This document shows positions 23,547 to 33,100 of a stretch of DNA of 64,000 nucleotides, in pieces. Source of the DNA: Planctomycetota bacterium (GTDB taxonomy: Bacteria; Planctomycetota; UBA8742; UBA2392). The translations under genes and the position numbers were made by a program. The stretch is from assembly GCA_019912315.1 (NCBI GenBank), contig JAIOJA010000006.1:24251-88250 (forward strand). Direction: 5' to 3'. The notes beneath the pieces were generated by a model. It had not been told where the DNA came from, did not search any database, and worked only from the letters and a program-made list of their open reading frames with translations. Positions within the stretch are counted from its first letter, which is position 1. Each line of letters begins with the position of its first letter.

Positions 23547-25145
23547 CTAAGCGCCCAACTTCTGAATCGCGTTGTCGATTCGTTTAAGTGTTTCGTCTTT
23601 GCCGAGCACGAGCATGCTTTCCATTAATGGTGGGCTTACTTTGCTGCCGGTGATGGCCATCCTAATTGGCCCGAGGAACGGGCCGAGTTTCATTCCTAAC
23701 TCTTCGGCCTTGGCCCGGGACTGGTCGTCTAGCTGCTTGTGGGCGGCTTCGGGGTCGTTGAAGTCGGTGGCGTCGACGATTGACCGCATCTCGTTCAGCG
23801 CCTTTTTGGCCTCATCCAGCGTGCACTTCTTGGCGACGAAGTCGTCGGGCGTGTACGTGAACTCATTCGTGAAAAACATCGGCAGGTAGTCGGCGGCCTC
23901 GCCCAGCGTGTGCATGCGCTCGCGAATCAGCGGGATGATCGGCAGCATGAGCTTCGGGTTCGTGTCGTAGGCCGTCATCATGGTCGGCGCGAGCTCGGCC
24001 AGTACGCGCGAGCGCTGCCGACGCTTCTGCTCGAACTCGCTGAGAAACTGCTCCGTGGGCAACTGGTCTGCGGGCAGGTCGGCGAATTCTTTCTCGCGCC
24101 CGACCAGCAGTTTCACGTACTCGACAAGGCGCTTCTCAAGCTCGGCTGGCGCAAGAGCCCGGATGTATTCGCCGTTCATCCAGTGCAGCTTTTTCAGGTC
24201 AAAGATCGGCCCGCCGACGTTCACCTTGCTGAGTTCAAACTCGCGCAGGAATTCTCCGTAGGTAAAAATCTCCTGGTCGTTGGGCATGCTGAAACCCATC
24301 AGGCACAGGAAGTTGCGCAACGCCTCCGGCAGGAAGCCCGCGTCGCGATACCACAGCAGCGAAGTCGGGTTCTTGCGCTTGCTGATCTTGCTCTTGTCGT
24401 TGTTGCGCAGCAGGGGCATGTGCGAGAAGACCGGCGGCTCCCAGCCGAAGGCGCGATACAGCTCAAAGTGAATCGGCGTGCTCGGCAGCCACTCCTCGGC
24501 GCGAATCACGTTGGTGATCTGCATGGCGTGGTCGTCGACGGCCATGGCAAGATGGTAGGTCGGGAAACCGTCGCTCTTGAGCATCACAGCGTCCTGCTGC
24601 TCGTCGGCGATGAATTTTAAAGTCCCGCGAAAGAGGTCGTGAACTTCAATTTCACCTTCACGCGGCATTTTCAGACGCACGACGTATTCTTCGCCGGAGG
24701 CTTCTTTGGCTTGTACTTCCTCTGCACTCAGCCCGCGGCACAGACCGTCATATCCCATGCGCTTGCTTTTTTCAGCCTGCTGGATCTTGCGCAATGTCGC
24801 CAGTCGATCAGCGGTGCAGAAGCACTTGTAGGCTTTGCCCGCGGAAATCAGTTGCTCCGCTGCTTCCTTATACAGGGGCAGGCGTTCACTCTGTCGGTAC
24901 GGGCCGAAGTCACCGCCGATGTCCGGGCCTTCGTCCGGCGTTAGCCCGAGCCACTCCAGTGACTCGACAATTTGTTTCTCGCTGTCCGCGACATAGCGGT
25001 TGCGATCGGTGTCCTCGATGCGCAGCACAAACTTGCCGCCGGTTTTGTCGGCGACAGCGCGGTCAAACAGGGACATGTAGGCCGTGCCCACATGCGGGTC
25101 GCCGGTCGGGCTTGGTCCAACTCGTGTTCTAGCGGGCTTGGTCAT
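23547..25145 (-). CDS. gltX: Glutamyl-tRNA synthetase
   Basis: 532-residue class I synthetase that charges tRNA-Glu. The N-terminus reads TRVGPSPTGDPHVGTAYMSL with the HIGH-type motif HVGT. FVLRIEDTDRNR follows, and the KMSKS-type motif KISKR is near residue 253. The C-terminal anticodon-binding region ends at LKRIDNAIQKLGA. I chose the ATG at 25145 (MTKPARTRVGPS), where homology begins; the frame stays open upstream to 25292 but that part is not protein-like and would run into the divergent T6SS promoter region. It is divergent from the first T6SS gene, 139 bp away. Confidence 0.93.
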   Translation of the reverse strand: MTKPARTRVGPSPTGDPHVGTAYMSLFDRAVADKTGGKFVLRIEDTDRNRYVADSEKQIVESLEWLGLTPDEGPDIGGDFGPYRQSERLPLYKEAAEQLISAGKAYKCFCTADRLATLRKIQQAEKSKRMGYDGLCRGLSAEEVQAKEASGEEYVVRLKMPREGEIEVHDLFRGTLKFIADEQQDAVMLKSDGFPTYHLAMAVDDHAMQITNVIRAEEWLPSTPIHFELYRAFGWEPPVFSHMPLLRNNDKSKISKRKNPTSLLWYRDAGFLPEALRNFLCLMGFSMPNDQEIFTYGEFLREFELSKVNVGGPIFDLKKLHWMNGEYIRALAPAELEKRLVEYVKLLVGREKEFADLPADQLPTEQFLSEFEQKRRQRSRVLAELAPTMMTAYDTNPKLMLPIIPLIRERMHTLGEAADYLPMFFTNEFTYTPDDFVAKKCTLDEAKKALNEMRSIVDATDFNDPEAAHKQLDDQSRAKAEELGMKLGPFLGPIRMAITGSKVSPPLMESMLVLGKDETLKRIDNAIQKLGA

Positions 25146-25284
25146 GGGCTGATGATTACGGAAAGCCGCCGCGTCGCGCAAGGGCGGGGGCGCATTGTGC
25201 ATGGGGGCAAAAGCACACCCGCGCGGTTGACTCCGGACACCGGAGTGGGACACTCGAAGGGCTGAAACAGGGAGATACCCCGGA

Positions 25285-26415
25285 ATGCCCATTCACATCG
25301 TTGTTCGCGTGCCGCGGGGCAGCACCCTCGATGTTTCGGAGCACACGTTTACCCGCAGTGTCATCACCGTCGGGCGCTCGCCCGAGTGCGATCTTGTGCT
25401 GCCGGGCGACGAGTTGCGGGTATCTCGCCAGCATGTTCGCATTGAGCGCCGCGAAGGCGGCTACCTGATGGTTGATCTCGGCAGCCGCAACGGCACGCTG
25501 CTGAATGACAATCTGATTGCGCCATCCAGCACACATCCACTGAACGAAACCGACGTTATCAAGATGGGTACGGTCGAGGTCGAGGTCGCCAACGTCATTC
25601 TCGACGACAACACCAAAGACAAAGTCCGCGCCATCCGCAAAGGATCAAACACCTCCGGGCGACGCGCGGCGCCAGTCGGCGCGAGCGACCCCCGCGAGGC
25701 GGCCGCATTGCGCGCCATGCAATCCATCTCAAATCATTTCTTCGGCAAAGACCCGGCCGCCGGGCAATTCACTTCGCCGGAACAGATCACCCTGTTTGGT
25801 GAGTTGATCCGGGTCAGCCTGGACATCCTGCTGGAAGGGCTGTTTCAGACCCTGTCGGCCCGCAAGGAATTCGAGGGCGAGTTCGACGCCAGCGTGACCA
25901 TGGCATTCCAGCGGGACAGCAACCCGATCAAGATGATGCAGGAGTTGGAGCGGTTTAAAACCTTCCCGCTGAACTGGCAGGAAAATCGCGATGTTCTCGA
26001 GGTAAAGGACTCGCTTGAGCGCGCCATCAAAGACGTCAACCAGCACCAGATGGGCTTGCTTGCGGGGATGCAGCAGGTGCTTGAAGCGATCATCAAACGC
26101 CTGGACCCTATCGAAATCGAAAAGACCGCCCTGTCGAAGGGCGGGCTGCTGGGACGCATGAGCCGGTCACGCCTGGCGTGGCAGGAGTATCTGGAAACCT
26201 ACAGCGAGTTCCTGGCCGAGAGCAGCAAGCTGTTCAACGAGATGATTTACCCTAACCTCCAGAAGGGGTACTTGCTCAGCCACAAGGACAAGACCCGCAT
26301 CATGCAATCGGCCCAGAACCTGCAAGCCAAGGCCGAACAGGTCCGCAAGGTCGCCGAAGATCACGCGGCGGCGCATGAGGAAAGTGACGTCGGAACGGAT
26401 TCCGCGTCCGCATGA
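25285..26415 (+). CDS. tagH: T6SS-associated FHA-domain protein TagH (intact FHA)
   Basis: 376 residues. Residues 1-105 form a forkhead-associated domain with all usual binding residues: VGRSPECDLVL, VSRQHVRI, and LGSRNGTLLN. FHA domains bind phosphothreonine peptides. Residues about 150-330 match the T6SS FHA C-terminal domain (AMQSISNHFFGKD, then LSLDILLEGLFQTL-like, ESSKLFNEMIYPNLQKGYLLSH). In other systems FHA proteins relay PpkA kinase signals for T6SS assembly; no PpkA or PppA is in the window. This is the first gene of the T6SS operon, with GGGAGA upstream of its ATG. Confidence 0.88.
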   Translation: MPIHIVVRVPRGSTLDVSEHTFTRSVITVGRSPECDLVLPGDELRVSRQHVRIERREGGYLMVDLGSRNGTLLNDNLIAPSSTHPLNETDVIKMGTVEVEVANVILDDNTKDKVRAIRKGSNTSGRRAAPVGASDPREAAALRAMQSISNHFFGKDPAAGQFTSPEQITLFGELIRVSLDILLEGLFQTLSARKEFEGEFDASVTMAFQRDSNPIKMMQELERFKTFPLNWQENRDVLEVKDSLERAIKDVNQHQMGLLAGMQQVLEAIIKRLDPIEIEKTALSKGGLLGRMSRSRLAWQEYLETYSEFLAESSKLFNEMIYPNLQKGYLLSHKDKTRIMQSAQNLQAKAEQVRKVAEDHAAAHEESDVGTDSASA

Positions 26416-26476
26416 TCATTGATCATTGATGGTTGAACATTTAGGTTGCCTGCCCATTCTTGGAGCGGCGGGCGGC

Positions 26477-27442
26477 ATGGCTCTAAAGGTAGTCGTCAGC
26501 AGGGCAGGATCCACAGAGCCTGTAGCCGAGCACCAGTTCGGCAAGGAGGCTCGCGCGCGGGGTGTTACAGTTGGTGCTGACCCCGACAACGAAATCGTGC
26601 TGGCCGGCATCACAGACAAGGCCGGACGCGTGGAGCGCCAGAAGACCGGGTATTACTATGTAGACTTGGGCAGCGGTGTCGGCTACGTGGCTGACGGCAA
26701 AAAGGGCGAGCCCGGCAGCGCGACGCAGGTAACCGTCGGCACGCGCGTAACCCTTGGTGAATGGACTTTGACATTCGAGCGCGGTGAGACACCCCGGCGG
26801 GTGGAGTCACCTGCCGCCGTCAGCACCGCGAACACAGACGTCAACGCGTCGGCGTACAAGCTGATCTCAGATGTATCGCGGTACTTTCTGGGCGAGGGGC
26901 ATTTTGAAACAACCGACGAGGTCGAGCGCTTTGCCGCGCTGATGAAGCTGACACTCGAAATCGCGATGGAGTGGATGTCGCGGGCGCTTCGCGGGCGCGA
27001 GGAATTCAAGGACCAGTTCTCGGCGCCGCTGACCGAAATTTACGCGCGCAGCCTGAACCCGGTGAAGGCCAAAGGCCAGGACATCAGCCAGATCAGCAAC
27101 TTCCTGCTGGACTGGCGCGAAGACCGCGATCTGGACGAGATACGCGATGCGCTTCAGCACGCGTTCCAGGACATGGCCAGGCACCAGATGGGGCTACTCG
27201 CCGGCGTGCAGCAGTTCGTCAGCGACCTGCAGGCGCGTCTTGACCCGGACAACATCAAGAAAGAAGCCGGCGGCGGGCTGTTTTCGGCAAAGAAGGCATG
27301 GGAACACTACGGCGAATTGTACGGCGAGACGTTCACCGAGAGCAGCAAACTGTTCAACGAACTGATCTACCCGAGCATCAGAAAGGGCTATATTTTCTCG
27401 CACGAAGAAATCCAAAGCGACAACAAGCCGGGCACCGGCTGA
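26477..27442 (+). CDS. Second TagH-like protein with degenerate FHA domain
   Basis: 321 residues. The C-terminal half is clearly homologous to the preceding TagH (SRYFLGEGHFETTDE, FAALMKLTLEIAMEWMSRAL, then ESSKLFNELIYPSIRKGYIFSHE). The N-terminal region keeps the FHA outline (VTVGADPDNEIVL, YYYVDLGSG) but lacks the R-S-x-x-H phosphopeptide-binding loop and the N-G turn, so it probably cannot bind phosphothreonine. I chose ATG 26477 (MALKVVV) with GGAGCGG upstream, rather than an in-frame start at 26426. It arose by tandem duplication, sits 15 bp before tssJ, and may act as a scaffold partner to TagH. Confidence 0.8.
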   Translation: MALKVVVSRAGSTEPVAEHQFGKEARARGVTVGADPDNEIVLAGITDKAGRVERQKTGYYYVDLGSGVGYVADGKKGEPGSATQVTVGTRVTLGEWTLTFERGETPRRVESPAAVSTANTDVNASAYKLISDVSRYFLGEGHFETTDEVERFAALMKLTLEIAMEWMSRALRGREEFKDQFSAPLTEIYARSLNPVKAKGQDISQISNFLLDWREDRDLDEIRDALQHAFQDMARHQMGLLAGVQQFVSDLQARLDPDNIKKEAGGGLFSAKKAWEHYGELYGETFTESSKLFNELIYPSIRKGYIFSHEEIQSDNKPGTG

Positions 27443-27456
27443 AACAGGAGTTTTCC

Positions 27457-27924
27457 ATGCGCTGTTTGCTGTTCATCACCTGCCTTGCAACGCTTGCGGG
27501 TTGCGCTTCAACCACACTCGATACCGAGTTCATTGCCATTGAGCCGGTCAACGAGACCAAGACTGACAGCGGTACGGACGGGGAATCCCGCGTGGTTGAT
27601 GTTCGCGTTTACCAGCTCAAGGACGATGCGAAGTTCACCGCCGCGACAGTGGAGGCCATCTGGTCAGACGCCGAAGGCACACTTGGCGACTCCATGATCT
27701 CCGTGAAGTTGGGCGAAAGCATCTTTCCTGAAAAGGCGGACGGGCCACGCAACGGCAAGACGATCACGCTGGACCCGCTTGACTCAAAGACCCGTTTCAT
27801 CGGAGTACTCGCGCTTTTCAGTGATGCAGACGACGGGCCGCGCAAAGTCGTGGTGCCGCTGGACCAGGCCGACAGCGTCCTGTTTGAACTCACCGGCTAT
27901 CACATCACTGTGAAGCAGCAATAA
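27457..27924 (+). CDS. tssJ: T6SS outer-membrane lipoprotein TssJ
   Basis: 155-residue lipoprotein with a lipobox LAGC at residues about 13-16, cleaved at Cys16. The mature protein has the transthyretin-like TssJ pattern: a strand with VVDVRVYQLKDDAKFTAAT, then a long LGDSMISV loop, and terminal strands FIGVLALFSD and SVLFELTGYHITVK. TssJ anchors the TssL/TssM complex to the outer membrane. ATG at 27457 is 6 bp after AGGAG; the frame is open upstream but overlaps the previous gene. Operon position directly before tssK is typical. Confidence 0.85.
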   Translation: MRCLLFITCLATLAGCASTTLDTEFIAIEPVNETKTDSGTDGESRVVDVRVYQLKDDAKFTAATVEAIWSDAEGTLGDSMISVKLGESIFPEKADGPRNGKTITLDPLDSKTRFIGVLALFSDADDGPRKVVVPLDQADSVLFELTGYHITVKQQ

Positions 27925-27937
27925 ACGAGGGAAGCGC

Positions 27938-29293
27938 GTGGAGCAGCAACAGAAAGTTCTGTGGAACGAGGGGATGTTCCTGACCCCTCACCACTTTCAG
28001 CAGTGGGACCGCTACTACGAGCACCTGCTGCAGCAGCGCCTGCGCAACCTGTCCCCTCTGGGGTGGGGCGTGCGCGAACTCGCCATTAATGAGGAAGGGC
28101 TCGCGAACGGGCAGTTCTCGTTGGCGCGCTGTGCCGCCGTACTGCCGGACGGGCTGCTGATTGACGCGCCGGGTACCGATGCCCCGCCCGCCACGCGGGA
28201 TGTCGGCGGGCACTTCCCCGCTGAAAAGGAGCGCCTCGGCGTGTTCATCGCCGCACCCATCACCGCGGAAGGCGGCGTGGCACAGGCCCCCGCAGGTGCG
28301 CACGACGGGCGCCCGACGCGCTATCGCGGCAAGTCCCTGTCCGTGCGTGACGAAAACTCGGATGCTGGCACGCGTGACATCCAGGTCGCGGCCAAGCACC
28401 TGCGCATCCTGTTTGAGGGCGAGTCCCTGGATGATCATTCATGGATCAAAGTCGCGGAGTTGGGCAAGTCCAGCACCGGCGGCTTTACGCTTGACGAAAA
28501 CTACGTTGCCCCGGCGCTGAGCATCGGCGCGTCCGCCGTGCTCATGGGACGCATGCGCAAGATTCTCGAGATACTGTCCACCAAGAGCACCGAATTCTCC
28601 CGCCAGCGCCGCAACCGGGGCGCCGGGCTGGCCAGCTTCAGCACGTCCGAGGCCGCGAGTTTCTGGCTGCTGCATACGGTTAACGGGTTCATTCCGCCGC
28701 TTCAGCACGTCTACAGCAGCGGCAGCGCCCACCCGGAACAGGTGTATATGCAGCTTGCCCAGCTTACGGGCTACATGTACACGTTCGCCGGTGACGGGCA
28801 CCCGAAAGATGTAACGCCCTACCAGCACGAAGACCTCAGCGGAACTTTCGGGCGCATCGAGGAAAAGCTCCGCGCCCTGCTGGGCACCATCATCCCGACG
28901 AAGTGCACGAACATCGCCCTGGACAAGACCCGCGACAACATGTTTGTCGCCAAGATCCAGGATGACCGCGTGCTGCAACCGGAGGGGGCAATCTACATCG
29001 CCGTGCAGGCCGAAGTGCCTGCGGAAAAGGTTGTCCGCGAGGCACCGCTGAAGTTCAAAATCAGCAGCCAGGACCGCGTGGATCAGCTTATCACCGCGGC
29101 CCTTCGCGGGCTTTCTGTACGGCACGTGCCCGCGCCCCCGCCCGAGATTCCGGTGCAGCCCGGGCGCAACTACTTTCAGGTGGACAAGGCGGGCGATCAC
29201 TGGGAGGCGGTACGCAGCTCACGCAGCATGGCGCTGTACCTGCCGCCGGAGTTCCAGGGATTGAACCTCGAGTTGATGGCTGTGAAGGAGTGA
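27938..29293 (+). CDS. tssK: T6SS baseplate protein TssK
   Basis: 451 residues. The diagnostic N-terminus VLWNEGMFLTPHHFQQWDRYYE matches TssK (VasE/ImpJ). TssK trimers connect the baseplate (TssE/F/G/VgrG) to the membrane complex (TssJ/L/M). The C-terminal part, FKISSQDRVDQLITAALRGL, then PEIPVQPGRNYFQVD, is typical. Translation starts at a GTG (27938) 10 bp after CGAGGGAAG. It is followed by a 150-bp gap containing short repeats before tssL. Confidence 0.92.
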   Translation: MEQQQKVLWNEGMFLTPHHFQQWDRYYEHLLQQRLRNLSPLGWGVRELAINEEGLANGQFSLARCAAVLPDGLLIDAPGTDAPPATRDVGGHFPAEKERLGVFIAAPITAEGGVAQAPAGAHDGRPTRYRGKSLSVRDENSDAGTRDIQVAAKHLRILFEGESLDDHSWIKVAELGKSSTGGFTLDENYVAPALSIGASAVLMGRMRKILEILSTKSTEFSRQRRNRGAGLASFSTSEAASFWLLHTVNGFIPPLQHVYSSGSAHPEQVYMQLAQLTGYMYTFAGDGHPKDVTPYQHEDLSGTFGRIEEKLRALLGTIIPTKCTNIALDKTRDNMFVAKIQDDRVLQPEGAIYIAVQAEVPAEKVVREAPLKFKISSQDRVDQLITAALRGLSVRHVPAPPPEIPVQPGRNYFQVDKAGDHWEAVRSSRSMALYLPPEFQGLNLELMAVKE

Positions 29294-29328
29294 TGGGAAG
29301 TGTGCCCGTTTCGAACACCATTGGATGA

Positions 29329-29365
29329 AGGAGGCAGGTAGCAGGAGGCAGGGAAAGCGATTCCC
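29329..29365. repeat. GGAGGCAGG direct repeat and small hairpin between tssK and tssL
   Basis: Two copies of GGAGGCAGG (about 29330-29338 and 29344-29352) separated by TAGCA, followed by GGGAA-AGCGA-TTCCC (29351-29365). The same GGAGGCAGG word occurs in the hairpin before hcp (38219-38229), so this is probably a dispersed intergenic repeat family of this genome. Confidence 0.6.
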
Positions 29366-29455
29366 TGAAACCTTGACCGTAGCCCAACCGCTTGCATTTG
29401 GGCAGGTCAACATCGCCCTCGGCGATCCTTGAACCTGTAACCTCGCAGGATGCCC

Positions 29456-30133
29456 ATGACCGAATCACGACCACGACTGGCCGACCTGTGCTCTGAGGTT
29501 TTCGCGTTCGCGTTCAATTTGCGCGCCAGCAAAGACCCAGGCGCTGCATCTGACGTGAAGCAGAAAATCGCGACGATCTTCAGCGAGTTCGAAACCCGGG
29601 CCCGCAGCTCCGGCTTCAAGCCGGAGACAATCCAGACCGCCAAGTACGCCATGGTCGCGTTCATCGACGAGACCGTCCTCGCCAGCAAGTTCGCCATGAA
29701 AGACGAATGGGCCGGCAGCCCCCTGCAGCTTGAGTACTTCAACGACTTCGCCGCGGGTGAAGAATTCTATACGAAGCTCAAGCAGGTGCAGGGCAGCGCG
29801 GATTCCGACAAACGTGACCTGTTGCAGGTCTACTTTCTGTGCCTGACACACGGCTTCAAGGGCATGTACATCGACCTGAAGGGCATGGAAGAGCGCAAGC
29901 AGCTCATGAACACCCTGGCCGCCGAAATCAAAGAGTCCGGCGGCGACCCTGTCCAGATGTCGCCCGCGTGGCAACCACCGGACGAGTTGCCGGCCGTCGC
30001 ACGCTCGATCCCGTCGTGGCTGATACCCGCCGTCTGCGCCGTGCTGCTGATCGCCCTGCTGATTGTCCTGGCGGCGACATCACAGTTCATGGCGGACGGC
30101 GCGGCTGAAGCAATCATCGGAACGGAGTCCTAG
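29456..30133 (+). CDS. tssL: T6SS inner-membrane protein TssL (DotU/ImpK)
   Basis: 225 residues. The cytoplasmic DotU-type helical domain spans about residues 1-175 (PRLADLCSEVFAFAFNLRASKD, YAMVAFIDETVLAS, EEFYTKLKQVQ, YFLCLTHGFKGMY). One transmembrane helix (about residues 183-208, SWLIPAVCAVLLIALLIVLAA) then leaves a very short periplasmic tail. There is no peptidoglycan-binding OmpA-like extension, which some TssL have. I chose ATG 29456, 5 bp after AGGA; ATG 29450 is an alternative. tssM starts immediately after the stop (30134). Confidence 0.9.
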   Translation: MTESRPRLADLCSEVFAFAFNLRASKDPGAASDVKQKIATIFSEFETRARSSGFKPETIQTAKYAMVAFIDETVLASKFAMKDEWAGSPLQLEYFNDFAAGEEFYTKLKQVQGSADSDKRDLLQVYFLCLTHGFKGMYIDLKGMEERKQLMNTLAAEIKESGGDPVQMSPAWQPPDELPAVARSIPSWLIPAVCAVLLIALLIVLAATSQFMADGAAEAIIGTES

Positions 30134-33100
30134 ATGCGCGCATTTCTCGGTGCACTGATGAAGGAGGGCGTGATCAGCATTGTGGTGCTGGTCCTGCTGT
30201 GTCTGCTGGTCTGGTTCGGCGGTCAGTTCCTGGCCGATGAGCAGAACGACCTCGTCAAAGAGCGTATCCTGATCATTGCCGTTCTGATCGGCATCTTTCT
30301 GGTGCTGTTCGTGGTCCAGAAAATGCTGGCCGTGCGCAACGCCATGCGCATTGAGCAGCAACTGAAAAACCAGTCCGGCTCGCAACTCAGCGGAGCCGAC
30401 GCGGACAAGAAGGCCGAAATCGAGGCCCTGTCCAAGAAGTTCGACGAATCCCTTGAAGCACTCAAGAAAACCAAGGGCGGCAAAAGCGCGCTGTTTACCC
30501 TGCCCTGGTACATCATCATCGGCCCGCCCGGCAGCGGCAAAACGACCGCGCTGCAGGAATCCGGGCTCAACTTTCCCGCTGTCCAGGGTGGCGCGAAAGT
30601 TCGCGGCATCGGCGGCACGCGCAATTGTGACTGGTGGTTCACGGAAGACGGGATTCTGCTTGATACGGCCGGTCGCTACACGACCGTCGCCGAAGATCAG
30701 GAAGAGTGGTTCGCGTTTCTGGACATGATCCGCACAAGTCGCAAGGACAAGCCGATCAACGGCGCGATTGTGGCGGTCGCGATCGACGACCTGTTCCGCG
30801 CGACACAGAACGAACTGGACCAGATCGCCAAGGATGTTCGCAACCGGCTGGATGAGCTTGCGGCGCGCCTGCAAGGCGTGTTCCCCGTTTATCTGATGTT
30901 CACGAAGTGCGACCTGGTGCAGGGGTTTGTGGAGTTCTATGAAGACTTCACGAAAGAGCAGCGCGGGCAGGTGTGGGGCTTCACCATGCCGTACTCGCTG
31001 CCCGAAAAGCAGTACACGGAAATCTTCAGCGACGAAATCGGGCGCATGTCGCGCAACGTCAACGCGCGGCAACTCGAGCTGCTGGCGACGGAGCGTCCGC
31101 CGGGCAAGAAGCAGAACATCTACCTGTTTCCGCGCCAGTTTCAGCTCGCGTCCGACAAGATGAAAGAGTTGATCGGCGCCCTGTTCGCGGCCAACGCGTT
31201 CCAGGAATCCGCCATGCTGCGCGGCGTGTATTTCACGTCCGGCACGCAGAAGGGCACGCCCATCGACCAGCTGCTGGCCCGTATGGGCGAGACCATGGGC
31301 TTCGGCAGCGTTCCCCAAGGCTCTGAGGATCGTGTCGAAAAGAAAAGCTTCTTCATTCACCAGTTGTTCACGAAAGTGATTTTCCACGACAAGACACTTG
31401 CCCGCAGCAACAGCCGCGTGCTGCGCAAACGCCGCACGGTGCGCGTCACCCTGTCCGTGTTGTCCCTGATGGCGCTCGCGTTCATGAGCTACGCGCTGAT
31501 CGGCTCATTTGTCGGCAACAACTCGATGATCAACAAAGTCGAGGCGGCCGGTGTGGCTGTCCGGGAAACCGACACCGACAACCGGGTGCAACTGGAAGCA
31601 CTCGAAAAGCTGGAAGGGCTGCGACGCGAGCTGGCGCGCCTCGACGAGTACCGGCGTGACGGACGCCCGGTCAGCCTCAGCTTCGGCATGTACCAGGGCA
31701 ACAGCATGTTCGAAGCCGGCGCGAAACTGTACTTCGAGCGCCTGAACCCGATGCACGTCCAACCCTGCCACGATCGCGTAGAGCGCGAGCTGGGTGAACT
31801 TGTCGCGACCCTGGAGCCGAACTCACCGTCCGAAGATTATCAGCGCCTGCTCGACCTCTGGCGCGTGTACCGCATGATGTCCGGCAAGCTTCCGGCCCAG
31901 CCTTCCCTGGTCGCGACAATCCTGAAGAAGGAGCAGCGCTGGACCGGGCCCCTGATCGGCGCCCAGGTCGACGAAATTGAGGCGCTGGCCGGCGAGCAGT
32001 TGGAGTTCTATGCGAGTCAACTCGCCGAGGCGACCGTTGAAGCCGACAGGTTTGGGCTGCTTCTGAAAGTGGATGAGCAACTCGACGACCGCGCGTCAAA
32101 CAAGCTTGAAAACGCGCTTTGGACCGTCAGCGCCTACGAAGCAATCATCCAGCACACCAGTGAGAAGCGCAAAGCCCTCGGGCTTGATGTGCTGGTGCCA
32201 AACAACACGGCCTACCTTGAAGTCCGGATGGATGGCGTCAGCGGCACGAACATCACCCGTCTGAACGCCTACACCCAGGAGGCATGGGATACGGACGTAA
32301 AATCGCTGATCGACGAGCGCGCCCGCGACCTGTCCGATCTTTACAAAGAGCTGAACCTCACCCGCGGTGAAGATGAAATCCGCAAGGACCTGTACGAGCG
32401 CCACCGCAAGTCGCACATCGCGGCCTGGGACCTGTTTCTCACGCAGGTTTACCCCAAGGACAGCGTGTTCTCCGACGTCGCCAAGACAAACGAAGCGCTC
32501 GAAACCTTGCGCCAGCCGGGTGAGCAGTCTCCCTACCGGCAACTCGTGCGCAACGTCTGGGCGAAGCGCCAGCTTCAGCTTTCCGTGGACAACCGCGTGG
32601 ACGGCCCCAGCGAAGAGGAAACCAAGGCGCTGGAATCAGCCATGAACGCGCTGGAGGATTTCTACAAGGCCTACAACACATTCGCGACCGTCACCAAGGC
32701 GGGCGCGCGCGTGATGCCGCACCTGTCCAACACCGAGCCGCTGACCAACCTGGCGACAGCGTTCATCACGGCCGCACAGGACCTGCCCAAGCCATTCCCG
32801 CAGCGCGACGAAGCCGTGAAGACGGCCTTCAAGCGTATCGTGGACGCCGGCTTTAACGCACTGCGCATCGAGGCCGAAGCAGAAGCCACCAAGCGCTGGG
32901 AAACGGGTCCGCGCGACTTGTGGCAGACAAACCTGGAAGACAAGTTCCCCATGCGCTACGACGCCGCAAGCACCGCGACGATGGTGAATTTCGCGCGCTT
33001 GTTCAACCCGGTGGACGGGCAGCTCTGGAACGTCGAGCGCCGCCTGCGCGCGGTCGCCGAGCTGCCGTTTCACGGCGGTAATACGCTGCTTACCCTGTCA

